Shown one piece after another: positions 8,971 through 16,505 of a DNA stretch of 64,000 nucleotides. The stretch comes from Calditrichia bacterium. GTDB taxonomy: Bacteria; Calditrichota; Calditrichia; RBG-13-44-9; J075. Every line of letters begins with the position of its first letter. Within the stretch, counting starts at the first letter, position 1. Under the pieces are notes generated by a model that was not told where the DNA came from, did not search any database, and was given only the letters and a program-made list of their open reading frames with translations. Made by a program: the position numbers and the translations under genes. Where the stretch lies: NCBI GenBank assembly GCA_028284905.1, contig JANQQU010000073.1:1-64000 (forward strand). The letters run 5' to 3'.

Positions 8971-10191
8971 TTAGATGACACCTTTTTCCTGGAGTGCTTT
9001 TTGTGCTTCGCGGGAATATCCCAATTCGGAGAGGACCTCTAAGGTATGTTCTCCTAAAAGCGGTGGGGGTTGGCGGTAATTGACCGGGGTATCGCTTAAG
9101 TTCATCGGGCTACCAATGGAGCGGATCATTCCCAGCACTGGATGCTCCAGATTGACGATCATTCCCCGGGCGAGGACGTGTTCATCTGCCAGGGCTTGCG
9201 CGGGAGAGTAAATCGGTCCGCAGGGAATGCCGGCAGCTTTAAGTTCTTCTATCCATTCCGAGCAACTGTTCTGGCGGAACCGTTCTGCCAGCATCGGTAC
9301 AAGAATTTCCCGGTTATTCAGGCGGTCAGCGTTTGTGCGAAAACGCTCGTCTGTCGTTAACTCCGGCCAATCCAGCACTGTTAGAAAACGTTCCCAGAGG
9401 CGCTCGCTGCCAACCCCGACAATGATCCAGCCATCGCTGGCGGGAAAAGGTTGATAAGGCACAATAGAAGGGTGGGCATTACCGATTTTTTTCGGCGTAT
9501 CGCCGGTGGCGAGGTAATTACTGGCAATATTCGCCAGCCAAACCACCTGAGAATCCAGCAGCGCCGTATCAATCGATTGTCCTTTTCCGCTGCGCTCCCG
9601 GGCGAACAAGGCGGTGACAATAGCCAGCGCGGTGTATATGCCGGCGGTAATGTCTGCAATCGGGGTTGGGAAACGGATTGGGGGATCATCTGCCTCACCG
9701 GTGATGAACATAGTGCCACTCATTCCCTGGGCAATCACATCATAGCCGGGCTGCTCCGCGTACGGGCCATTGTTCCCGAAGCCGGAGATACTTGCCCAGA
9801 TCAGGCGATCGTTTAATGCCTTACAATGCGCTTCATCCAGACCGATTTTCTCCCGGGAGGATTTACGGGGCACATTATGCACCAACACATCGGCCTTTTT
9901 CAGCAGGGCATCCATAATTTCCCGCCCCTCCGGAAAACGCAGGTTGAGGGTAATGCCACGCTTGTTGCGATTGGTCCCCAGAAAATAGGCACTGTCTTTA
10001 CCGATAAATGGCGGCCCCCAGCCCCGGGACTGGTCTCCGCCATCCGGTCTTTCAATTTTAATAACATCCGCGCCGAGGTCGCCCAGCAATTGCGTGCAAT
10101 AGGGGCCGGCCAGGGCAGAGGTATGATCCAGCACCAGGATGCCGTTTAAGGCGCCCGGTGCATTGGATATATTGTCAGTCGATTTTTTCAT
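8971..10191 (-). CDS. Class III (CaiB/BaiF) acyl-CoA transferase
   Basis: A 406-residue family III CoA-transferase. Seen are the N-terminal CoA-binding fold (VLDHTSALAGPYCTQLLGDLGADVIKIE, split here as VLDHTSALAGPY and GDLGADVIKIERP), NRNKRGITLNL, and the catalytic-Asp region PIADITAG (D180). Enzymes of this family move CoA between carboxylic acids, activating a substrate for breakdown. The start is 7 nt after the stop of the cyclase gene, arguing for co-transcription. Together with cyclase and amidase it suggests hydrolytic opening of a ring or amide followed by CoA activation; the compound is unknown. Confidence 0.85.
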   Translation of the reverse strand: MKKSTDNISNAPGALNGILVLDHTSALAGPYCTQLLGDLGADVIKIERPDGGDQSRGWGPPFIGKDSAYFLGTNRNKRGITLNLRFPEGREIMDALLKKADVLVHNVPRKSSREKIGLDEAHCKALNDRLIWASISGFGNNGPYAEQPGYDVIAQGMSGTMFITGEADDPPIRFPTPIADITAGIYTALAIVTALFARERSGKGQSIDTALLDSQVVWLANIASNYLATGDTPKKIGNAHPSIVPYQPFPASDGWIIVGVGSERLWERFLTVLDWPELTTDERFRTNADRLNNREILVPMLAERFRQNSCSEWIEELKAAGIPCGPIYSPAQALADEHVLARGMIVNLEHPVLGMIRSIGSPMNLSDTPVNYRQPPPLLGEHTLEVLSELGYSREAQKALQEKGVI

Positions 10192-10198
10192 TGGTTCG

Positions 10199-10987
10199 TT
10201 ATTCCAGTCCCATACAGACAACCCGACAGAAAGCAGCTTCGCCGCCTTTAAACAGCCAGGGGAAAACACCGAGTGTTAAACGTTTGTTTACGATATCTTT
10301 ATGACCAATATCGCCACCGAGATTTTCCACGTGCATACAGTCATGCGGAAATAGTTGATTGTGGGTCATCTGATAATCACTGTCCGGAAAAAGATCGTCC
10401 ATATTTTCCTTACCAAACTTCTCCTCGCAAAGTGCGCGCACCCGGTCGCAATGTCCGTGCATGCCTTTGCCAAGGAAACGGCCAATCGGCAAATCCATCG
10501 GATGATCGGTAGAAATACAATCGACACCCCAGATGTGAATTTTCATATCAAGCAGCCAGGTTACCATATCGCGATGGGCGCCGGGATGAAGATGGATGTA
10601 ACGTTCTTCATCAGGCGTATCACCAAACTGAGCAAAGCGGCCCCAGCCGGTATATAAAAGAAGGATATCTCCTTTTTTTACTTCCACCCGCTTCTCGATC
10701 ATTTCCGGCGTGTACAGGTCAAGGTCGGTCAGTTCATCACTTAAATCGACAATCACACCGGAGCCGTAAAGCCAATCCAGGGGGATTTGATCAATTGTTT
10801 TACCGCCGGTAACAAAATGGCGGGGCGCGTCCAGGTGGGTGCCCATGTGGTTGGAGGTCTGAATATACTGGGCGTTAACACCATGCTCAGCTTTACGTTT
10901 AATATACTTTACTTCAAAAGGCGGATAGTAGGGCCAAAAGGGAGCGTCCTGATTCAATGGCTGCGATAGATCATAAATTTTCTTCAT
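10199..10987 (-). CDS. Cyclase-family metal hydrolase (kynurenine formamidase-like)
   Basis: A 262-residue member of the cyclase family (PF04199), with the metal-binding signature SNHMGTHLDAPRHF near residues 44-57 and WGVDCISTDHP further on. Family members include kynurenine formamidase and isatin hydrolase, Zn/Mn enzymes that hydrolyse formamides or cyclic amides. The start follows AGGAGGAAAC. It is the first gene of the minus-strand catabolic series and divergent from the aromatic amino acid operon, about 170 nt from the leader peptide. An aromatic amide substrate is therefore possible but not shown. Confidence 0.8.
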   Translation of the reverse strand: MKKIYDLSQPLNQDAPFWPYYPPFEVKYIKRKAEHGVNAQYIQTSNHMGTHLDAPRHFVTGGKTIDQIPLDWLYGSGVIVDLSDELTDLDLYTPEMIEKRVEVKKGDILLLYTGWGRFAQFGDTPDEERYIHLHPGAHRDMVTWLLDMKIHIWGVDCISTDHPMDLPIGRFLGKGMHGHCDRVRALCEEKFGKENMDDLFPDSDYQMTHNQLFPHDCMHVENLGGDIGHKDIVNKRLTLGVFPWLFKGGEAAFCRVVCMGLE

Positions 10988-11093
10988 GTTTCCTCCTGGG
11001 TTTGATGTCGAATGGATTAGCCTCAACCATTGTAAGGAAAATGCGATTTGTTGTCAATCATTTGTGACTTTTTTATTTACGGGCACTTTTTGT

Positions 11094-11122
11094 TTGACAT
11101 TGAAAAATTAATTCTGTATGTT
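11094..11122 (+). promoter_or_regulatory. Promoter of the aromatic amino acid operon
   Basis: A consensus TTGACA (11094-11099) is followed after 17 nt by TATGTT (11117-11122), a fair sigma-70 -10 element. Transcription would start near 11129, giving about 27 nt before the leader-peptide ATG at 11156. Confidence 0.6.
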
Positions 11123-11155
11123 TTGCCCCAACAGAATAAAAAAGGAATCATCTGG

Positions 11156-11233
11156 ATGTTAAATATTTTCGCTGGCTTTTACTTTTACTTTTATTTTTGG
11201 TTCATAAAACCGGAGCCAGCGCGGGTGAACTAA
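11156..11233 (+). CDS. Aromatic-rich leader peptide of the operon attenuator
   Basis: A 25-codon open frame preceded by AAAAAAGGAA about 9 nt upstream. Its peptide contains ten aromatic residues, nine of them consecutive (FYFYFYFWF, codons 8-16): six Phe, three Tyr, one Trp in total. This composition, its place between promoter and terminator, and the structural genes downstream identify it as a regulatory leader peptide rather than a functional protein. Ribosome stalling at the run would sense charged tRNA for all three aromatic amino acids. The first stem-forming segment lies in codons 5-8 and the second in codons 18-22, so ribosome position decides which hairpin forms. Confidence 0.85.
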   Translation: MLNIFAGFYFYFYFWFIKPEPARVN

Positions 11234-11298
11234 ACCTGAAGATAGAATTACTACAGAATATAAACGCATAAGGCTCCGAGGACATCGGGGCCTTTTTT
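11170..11298 (+). promoter_or_regulatory. Ribosome-mediated transcription attenuator with alternative 1:2, 2:3 and 3:4 hairpins
   Basis: Segment 1 (11170-11177, CGCTGGCT) pairs perfectly with segment 2 (11214-11221, AGCCAGCG). The front of segment 2 (11211-11217, CGGAGCC) pairs perfectly with segment 3 (11272-11278, GGCTCCG). Segment 3 is also the 5' arm of the terminator whose 3' arm is 11285-11294. A ribosome stalled in the Phe/Tyr run masks segment 1 and frees segment 2 to form the antiterminator; a ribosome that reaches the stop masks segment 2 and lets the terminator form. This is the architecture of the enterobacterial trp and phe leaders. Confidence 0.85.
11270..11298 (+). terminator. 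Attenuator terminator before pheA
   Basis: A 10-bp stem (11270-11279 with 11285-11294, one G-U pair) with a five-base loop, directly followed by T residues to 11298. It lies 37 nt past the leader-peptide stop and 45 nt before the pheA start, so it must be regulated rather than a gene-end terminator. Confidence 0.85.
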
Positions 11299-11342
11299 GT
11301 TTTAAGGGGCAAGCGAATTTTTCGCAGATACAGGAGAAAACA

Positions 11343-12194
11343 ATGAAAATTGCCATTCAGGGCGGCCAGGCATCTTTCCACCACACGGCGACACTGCAAT
11401 ATTTTGGTGATGAAGAAGATATTACCCTGGTAGAATGCCAAACGTTTCGGGAGCTGTGTAAAACACTGACCAATAAAGGCGCCGACCTGGCCGTTATGGC
11501 GATTGAAAACACACTGGTTGGTAGTATTCTTCCCAATTACTCCCTGCTGAAAGAATATCCGATTCATATTATTGGAGAAACCTATTTACACATCGAGCAG
11601 AATCTCATCGCCCTGCCCGGGCAGCATATCAGCGATATCCGTTTTGTTCGTTCCCATCCGATGGCATTGCTCCAGTGCAGCGATTTTCTGGAGGATCATC
11701 CACATATGTTACCGGAAGAAACTGTCGATACCGCGATAAGTGCCCGGGAAATCGCCGAGCGGCAGTCCAGCGGCGTTGCAGCGATTGCCAGTCGACTGGC
11801 AGCGAAGCTCTACGATCTGGAGGTGCTCAAAGGGGGCATCGAAAATCTCCACCACAACTACACCCGCTTTTTGGTTTTATCCGCACAACCCAACATCAAT
11901 AGTTTAGATGCCAATAAGGCATCTCTTAATTTTCATGTCAGTCACGAAGTCGGTGCGCTTTCCCAGGCATTGAACATTTTCGTTGAGCACAAACTGAATC
12001 TCTCCCTAATCCAGTCCATCGCATTACCGATGCATCCACATAAATATGCGTTCCATGTCGACCTCGAGTGGCATCAACGGGAGCTTTTTGATACCGCTAT
12101 TAGTAAGATAAAAGAGCTGTCCCGAGAATTACATATTCTCGGTATCTACAAAAAAGGAGAAAGGCCTTATGATAACTACAGCCAATCGGCTTAA
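11343..12194 (+). CDS. pheA: Prephenate dehydratase
   Basis: A 283-residue monofunctional prephenate dehydratase: prephenate to phenylpyruvate, water and CO2 in phenylalanine synthesis. The catalytic domain (1-180) shows AIQGGQASFHHTA, AVMAIENTLVGS and the essential NYTRF near residue 175. An ACT domain follows (about 195-280), with the GAL region (VGALSQALNIF) present but the ESRP motif that binds feedback Phe replaced by QSIA, so feedback inhibition may be altered. It lacks a mutase domain; chorismate mutase is supplied by the fusion at 13883. It starts after CAGGAGAAAAC, is first in the operon behind the attenuator, and overlaps the next gene by 26 nt. Confidence 0.92.
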   Translation: MKIAIQGGQASFHHTATLQYFGDEEDITLVECQTFRELCKTLTNKGADLAVMAIENTLVGSILPNYSLLKEYPIHIIGETYLHIEQNLIALPGQHISDIRFVRSHPMALLQCSDFLEDHPHMLPEETVDTAISAREIAERQSSGVAAIASRLAAKLYDLEVLKGGIENLHHNYTRFLVLSAQPNINSLDANKASLNFHVSHEVGALSQALNIFVEHKLNLSLIQSIALPMHPHKYAFHVDLEWHQRELFDTAISKIKELSRELHILGIYKKGERPYDNYSQSA

Positions 12195-13353
12195 CCGAAT
12201 CGAAGAGTATTACTTTTCCCACAAGCTGCGGGAAGTACGGCGCTTGGCGGCCAGCGGCCGGGATATCATCAATCTGGGTATTGGTAATCCTGATCTTCCC
12301 CCTTCGAAAAATACCCTGGCACAGTTGGCCGATACGGCACAACAAGCGAGCAGCCATGGTTATCAGCCTTATCGCGGAGTAGCGGCATTGCGGGAAGCCA
12401 TGGCGGGTTGGTATCAGCGAACATATGGCGTCTCGCTCGATGAACAAGATGAACTGCTGCCGTTAATGGGATCAAAAGAAGGCATTTTTCATATTTCGAT
12501 GGCCTTTCTCGACGAAGGCGACCATGTGCTGGTGCCGGACCCTGGTTATCCCGGCTATGCCGGTGCAGCCCGTTTAGCCGGCGCGAAAATGATCAGTTAT
12601 AATTTGACTGAAGCTAACGACTGGTTGCCGGATCTTGAGGCGCTGGGACGGCAAGATCTCTCCCGGGTAAAAATTATGTGGCTGAACTATCCGCATATGC
12701 CCACCGGGGCACTGGCTAATCGCAGCTTCTTTGAGCAATTGGTTGATTTTGGCCGCAAACATCATATTCTTCTGTGCCATGATAATCCTTACAGCCAGAT
12801 TCTTAATCCGGACAAGCCGCTAAGCTTGTTATCAATTCCGGGTGCCAAGACTTGTTGTATTGAGTTAAATTCCCTGAGCAAATCTCACAATATGGCCGGA
12901 TGGCGCGTGGGAATGATGGCGGGGAACAAACAATTTATTGACGCAGCATTAACGGTGAAAAGTAATCTGGATTCCGGTATGTTTCTCGGCACTCAACACG
13001 CTGCTGTGGCCGCTTTGCAAAACTCTGCCGAATGGCACCAATCGCAAAACGAAATTTACCGTGAACGCCGGGAATTGGTCTATCGCCTCCTTGATAGCCT
13101 GGCATTTAATTATTCGAAAGAGAATACCGCCGGCATGTTTGTTTGGGCCCGCGTTCCGGAATCCATAGAAAATGTGGAAATATTTCTCGATGAGATTCTC
13201 TACGGGGCAGATGTTTTTATTACCCCGGGAAAAGTATTTGGGAAAAATGGCGAACGCTATGTCCGGATATCCGTCTGCCAGCCAAAAGAAATCATCCAAA
13301 AAGCAGCAGAGCGAATTGAAGCTTTTACCAATAAACGGAAAATAGCAGTATAA
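12169..13353 (+). CDS. Class I/II aminotransferase, probably aromatic or prephenate aminotransferase
   Basis: A 394-residue PLP-dependent fold-type I aminotransferase. Visible: NLGIGNPDLPPS near the N-terminus, the PLP contact region DPGYPGYAGAARLAG, the Schiff-base Lys in LNSLSKSHNMAGWRVGM, and the late Arg in RYVRIS. It resembles the LL-diaminopimelate/aspartate aminotransferase group, but its position between pheA and DAHP synthase in a translationally overlapping operon suggests transamination of phenylpyruvate, hydroxyphenylpyruvate or prephenate. AAAGGAGAAAGG precedes the ATG inside the pheA coding end. An inserted element begins immediately after its stop. Confidence 0.88.
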   Translation: MITTANRLNRIEEYYFSHKLREVRRLAASGRDIINLGIGNPDLPPSKNTLAQLADTAQQASSHGYQPYRGVAALREAMAGWYQRTYGVSLDEQDELLPLMGSKEGIFHISMAFLDEGDHVLVPDPGYPGYAGAARLAGAKMISYNLTEANDWLPDLEALGRQDLSRVKIMWLNYPHMPTGALANRSFFEQLVDFGRKHHILLCHDNPYSQILNPDKPLSLLSIPGAKTCCIELNSLSKSHNMAGWRVGMMAGNKQFIDAALTVKSNLDSGMFLGTQHAAVAALQNSAEWHQSQNEIYRERRELVYRLLDSLAFNYSKENTAGMFVWARVPESIENVEIFLDEILYGADVFITPGKVFGKNGERYVRISVCQPKEIIQKAAERIEAFTNKRKIAV

Positions 13354-13859
13354 AACTTAAGTTCAAAGTTTAGAGTTCAGAGTTTATTTGATCTCGATTG
13401 GGGGAACTCTTTAACAGTATAAAAATTGGGGGAAAAATGACGATTCGTAAATTTGAGGACATTCAAGCCTGGCAATTAGCCAGGGGAATGACAAAAAGAA
13501 TTTATGCTTTAACAAAGCAATCAAAATTTTCAAGAGATTTCGGTTTGAAAGACCAAATCAGAAGAGCAGCCGGTTCATCAATGCATAATATCGCCGAAGG
13601 CTTTGATGCTGGAAGCAACAAGGAGTTTATAAGATTCCTAAGATATGCAAAAAGATCATGCACAGAAGTACAAAGTGAACTATATATCGCACTAGATGAA
13701 ACTTACATAACAAATGAAGAATTTTTAGCTATATATAAAAACGCAGCAGAAACCAAAGCTGCAATACACGGCTTTATAAGCTACCTAAAATCATATGAAC
13801 AAAATAAAAAATAAACACCCTCAACTCTGAACTCTGAACTCTGAACTCTGAACTTATAA
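13354..13859 (+). mobile_element. Inserted element with inverted GTTCAGA tandem arms and a four-helix-bundle gene
   Basis: The left arm (13354-13386) holds degenerate GTTCAGA heptads; the right arm (13823-13855) holds four exact AACTCTG units plus AACTT in inverse orientation. They enclose a gene that is much more AT-rich than its operon neighbours. The unit sits directly between the aminotransferase stop and the DAHP synthase ribosome-binding site, so it looks inserted into the operon without breaking a gene. No transposase and no clear target duplication are visible. Confidence 0.6.
13437..13814 (+). CDS. Four-helix bundle protein (23S rRNA intervening-sequence family)
   Basis: A 125-residue all-helical protein of the TIGR02436/S23 family, the type encoded in 23S rRNA intervening sequences and related to the Avd accessory protein of diversity-generating retroelements. 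Family marks: FEDIQAWQLA at the N-terminus, IRRAAGSSMHNIAEGF near 40-56, and FLRYAKRSCTEVQSEL. The start at 13437 is preceded by GGGGGAAAAA. No enzymatic function is established for the family. The gene has low GC and many AAA/AAT/ATA codons, unlike the flanking aro genes, and is framed by inverted heptad repeats, which indicates recent acquisition. It is probably carried cargo or the maintenance factor of the element rather than part of aromatic synthesis. Confidence 0.85.
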   Translation: MTIRKFEDIQAWQLARGMTKRIYALTKQSKFSRDFGLKDQIRRAAGSSMHNIAEGFDAGSNKEFIRFLRYAKRSCTEVQSELYIALDETYITNEEFLAIYKNAAETKAAIHGFISYLKSYEQNKK

Positions 13860-13882
13860 CTATTAAACGAAAGGTCTAAATC

Positions 13883-15016
13883 ATGAGCAAGCATCCGCAA
13901 CTCGATATCGTGCCGATGGACGAGTGGCTTCCCCAATCCGAGCAACCGCTGGTAATCGCCGGCCCCTGTAGCGCGGAAAGTGAAGAGCAGGTCATGCAAA
14001 CCGCCAGAGAATTAAAGAAAGTCTCGCAAGTAAGTGTCTTCCGTGCAGGTATCTGGAAGCCCCGCACCCGGCCGGGCGGCTTTAGCGGTATGGGCGTCGA
14101 GGCCTTGAGCTGGATGAAGCGTGTTAAGGAAGAAACTGGGCTATTGACCACTATTGAAGTTGCAAATGCCAATCATGTATATGAGGCGCTTAAACATGGT
14201 ATAGATATTCTCTGGATTGGCGCCCGTACCTCGGCGAATCCCTTTTCCGTGCAGGAAATTGCCGATGCGCTAAAAGGTGCTGATATTCCGGTATTTGTTA
14301 AAAACCCGATCAGCCCGGATCTGCAGTTATGGGTTGGCGCAATTGAGCGGATTAATCAGGCTGGCATTCGCCGCGTTGGTGCTGTTCATCGTGGATTTTC
14401 CACCCACCAGAAAACGCCTTTCCGCAATGTTCCGAAGTGGGAACTGGTTATTGAGCTAAAACGCTTGCTTCCGGATATTCCCTTAATTTGCGATCCCAGT
14501 CATATTGCCGGATCCCGCTCGCTAATCCCTGAGCTTTGCCAGAAAGCGGTCGATATGGCGATGAACGGACTGATGGTCGAAAGCCATATTTCTCCGGATG
14601 CAGCGCTGAGCGACGCGGCGCAGCAAGTTCAGCCGACCGCGCTGGGAAAAATCCTTGAAAACATTGAATATCGTGTGCCCCAGGGCGATGGCGAACCAAA
14701 AGAGTTCCTGGAAATCCTTCGTGAAGAGATTGACATTACCGACAATCAAATCCTCGAAGCTTTTGCCCGACGCAGCGAAATTATCGAAAAAATCGCACTT
14801 TACAAGAAGAGTCACAAAATGACCATTCTCCAGGTGGGACGATGGCAACAGTTATTAGAGAACAGACTGGAAGAAGCGAGAAAAATCGGACTGGAAGACG
14901 ATTTTGTGAAAGCAATTTACCAGCTCGTTCACGATCGTTCCATTCGCCTGCAGTCTCAGGTAATGAATAAGGCTGAAAAGAAAGACAAAGACGGGAAAAT
15001 GAAGGATGTCAGTTAA
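13883..15016 (+). CDS. Bifunctional DAHP synthase / chorismate mutase
   Basis: A 377-residue fusion. Residues 1-265 are a class I-beta type 3-deoxy-7-phosphoheptulonate synthase (PEP plus erythrose-4-phosphate, the first shikimate step), with VIAGPCSAESEEQ, FRAGIWKPRTRPGGFSGMG, VKNPISPDL and CDPSHIAGSR. Residues about 275-362 are an AroQ chorismate mutase (REEIDITDNQILEAFARR, YKKSH, VHDRSIRLQSQ), making prephenate and possibly giving prephenate-sensitive feedback. This domain order is common in Bacteroidetes-type bacteria. It starts after an AAAGG site 30 nt past the inserted element and overlaps aroA by 11 nt. Confidence 0.92.
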   Translation: MSKHPQLDIVPMDEWLPQSEQPLVIAGPCSAESEEQVMQTARELKKVSQVSVFRAGIWKPRTRPGGFSGMGVEALSWMKRVKEETGLLTTIEVANANHVYEALKHGIDILWIGARTSANPFSVQEIADALKGADIPVFVKNPISPDLQLWVGAIERINQAGIRRVGAVHRGFSTHQKTPFRNVPKWELVIELKRLLPDIPLICDPSHIAGSRSLIPELCQKAVDMAMNGLMVESHISPDAALSDAAQQVQPTALGKILENIEYRVPQGDGEPKEFLEILREEIDITDNQILEAFARRSEIIEKIALYKKSHKMTILQVGRWQQLLENRLEEARKIGLEDDFVKAIYQLVHDRSIRLQSQVMNKAEKKDKDGKMKDVS

Positions 15017-16268
15017 AGTCTATCGAATTGATGCAGCGGACAACCGGGAACAGTCGGTGTCCCTGCCATCATCAAAAAGTGTCAGTCATCGTATATGCAT
15101 CCTTGGTGGATTGAACACCGGCGAAACGCATATCAATGAATTGCTGGATTCGGAAGATATTGATTTAACCCTGCAGGCCCTGGAAAATATGGGGATGGGC
15201 GCCCGGCGAAATAACGGCACCCTGATATGTCAATCTCCGATTGGTCATGCCCGCGCGGATAAATCCTATCTCGGCAATTCCGGTTCCTCTGCACGCTTTC
15301 TGATGCCCTTGCCGGCTTTCACCGATCGGACAATGTGTTACTATGGCGATGAGCGATTGCATCAACGCCCATTTTCCGAGCTTTTTGATGCACTGTCGGC
15401 AGTCGGCATTAAGATCGATAGTGACCAGGGAAGCTTGCCTGCTAACGTTCATCCCGGTCCGGTTAAAGGGGGGCAGATTCAACTGGAAAAGCTGCCTTCA
15501 TCACAGATAATCTCCGGTCTGATGATGGCAGCACTCTGGATGGAAAGGGATCTCACCATTCGTCTGGAAGAAAACACCCCTTCCCTCCCCTACATTGAAA
15601 TGACTTACAACTTGATGCGGCATCTGAATTTGCAGGTGGAGTATATTGGGAATGAGATGTGGGTAAAAGCGCAGCGCCCGAACTATGAGTGGCATTTTAC
15701 AGTCGAGAAAGACCTTTCCGCCTCTTCTTATTGGGTCGCATATGCATTAATCACCGGGCAGAAAGTCACCCTTAGCAATGTTACTTTACCGTCGTTACAG
15801 GGCGATGAGAAAATTTTCCGCATTGCCGAAGATGCTGGCGCCACCGTGACATTATTTCCCGATCGGGTCGAGATTGAAGGTGCTATTCGCAAAGGCTTTT
15901 CCGCCAATTGCCTGCATACGCCGGACCTGGTGCCCGCACTAGCCGTCATCGGCATGTTTGCACCGGAAGCAGTGCATCTGCACGGTGTCGAGAACCTCCG
16001 TTTCAAGGAATGCGATCGCATTGCCGCGATACAGGAAAACATTGCGACTTTGGGCGGCAAAACCGAATTTGATGGGGACACATTGACGATTCTGCCCCAG
16101 AAAAAATACCGCGGTGGATTAATGCAGTCCTATAATGACCATCGCATTGCCATGAGCTTTGCGATTGCCGGCAGTCGAATTCCCGATGTGCTCATCGAAA
16201 ATCCCGATTGCGTGAATAAATCCTATCCGGCTTTTTGGACAGATTTTTCCGCCTGGAAACAAAACTAG
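15006..16268 (+). CDS. aroA: 5-enolpyruvylshikimate-3-phosphate synthase
   Basis: A 420-residue EPSP synthase joining shikimate-3-phosphate and PEP. Family motifs are LPSSKSVSHRI near the N-terminus, LGNSGSSARFL (PEP site), YLGN..., and toward the end RFKECDRI and YNDHRIAMSFAI. The start overlaps the end of the DAHP synthase gene by 11 nt, arguing for translational coupling. The following 237-nt gap before aroC contains a dispersed palindromic repeat, the only large spacer in the operon apart from the four-helix-bundle insertion. Confidence 0.93.
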   Translation: MSVKVYRIDAADNREQSVSLPSSKSVSHRICILGGLNTGETHINELLDSEDIDLTLQALENMGMGARRNNGTLICQSPIGHARADKSYLGNSGSSARFLMPLPAFTDRTMCYYGDERLHQRPFSELFDALSAVGIKIDSDQGSLPANVHPGPVKGGQIQLEKLPSSQIISGLMMAALWMERDLTIRLEENTPSLPYIEMTYNLMRHLNLQVEYIGNEMWVKAQRPNYEWHFTVEKDLSASSYWVAYALITGQKVTLSNVTLPSLQGDEKIFRIAEDAGATVTLFPDRVEIEGAIRKGFSANCLHTPDLVPALAVIGMFAPEAVHLHGVENLRFKECDRIAAIQENIATLGGKTEFDGDTLTILPQKKYRGGLMQSYNDHRIAMSFAIAGSRIPDVLIENPDCVNKSYPAFWTDFSAWKQN

Positions 16269-16328
16269 CATATTTTCAGATTCACAGTTGAAAAAAAGGT
16301 GGAGATAAATGGTTAATACTGTCTGAAA

Positions 16329-16427
16329 TGTCATTGCGAGGAATCTTTTGCCGAAGCAATCTCTAGTATGAGTATTTACAGTGAGATCGCTTCGTCGCTT
16401 CACTCCTCGCGATGACAGCGAAAAGAA
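16329..16427. repeat. Dispersed ~99-bp palindromic repeat, copy 1
   Basis: The ends TGTCATTGCGAG and CTCGCGATGACA are near-perfect inverse copies, with inner inverted parts (GCCGAAGCAATCTC and GAGATCGCTTCGTC). The same element occurs at 46702, 52480, 55443 and 60570. It lies between aroA and aroC inside the operon and would fold into a long hairpin in the mRNA. Repeats with these ends are widespread in bacterial genomes. Confidence 0.85.
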
Positions 16428-16505
16428 TAGTCAGCATTAAAGATGTAGCACTATCGAAAAAAATCATTGAAGATACAAATTGTATTTTGACAAGGAGTTT
16501 TAGTT

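Noticed and set aside
11041-11343. T-box or riboswitch reading of the pheA leader
   Set aside because: No T-box bulge sequence or specifier-loop layout is seen; the leader peptide with alternative stems explains the region fully.
16473-16485. ATACAAATTGTAT palindrome just before the aroC ribosome-binding site
   Set aside because: A single 13-base AT-rich palindrome with no second copy; chance is likely and no repressor gene is near.
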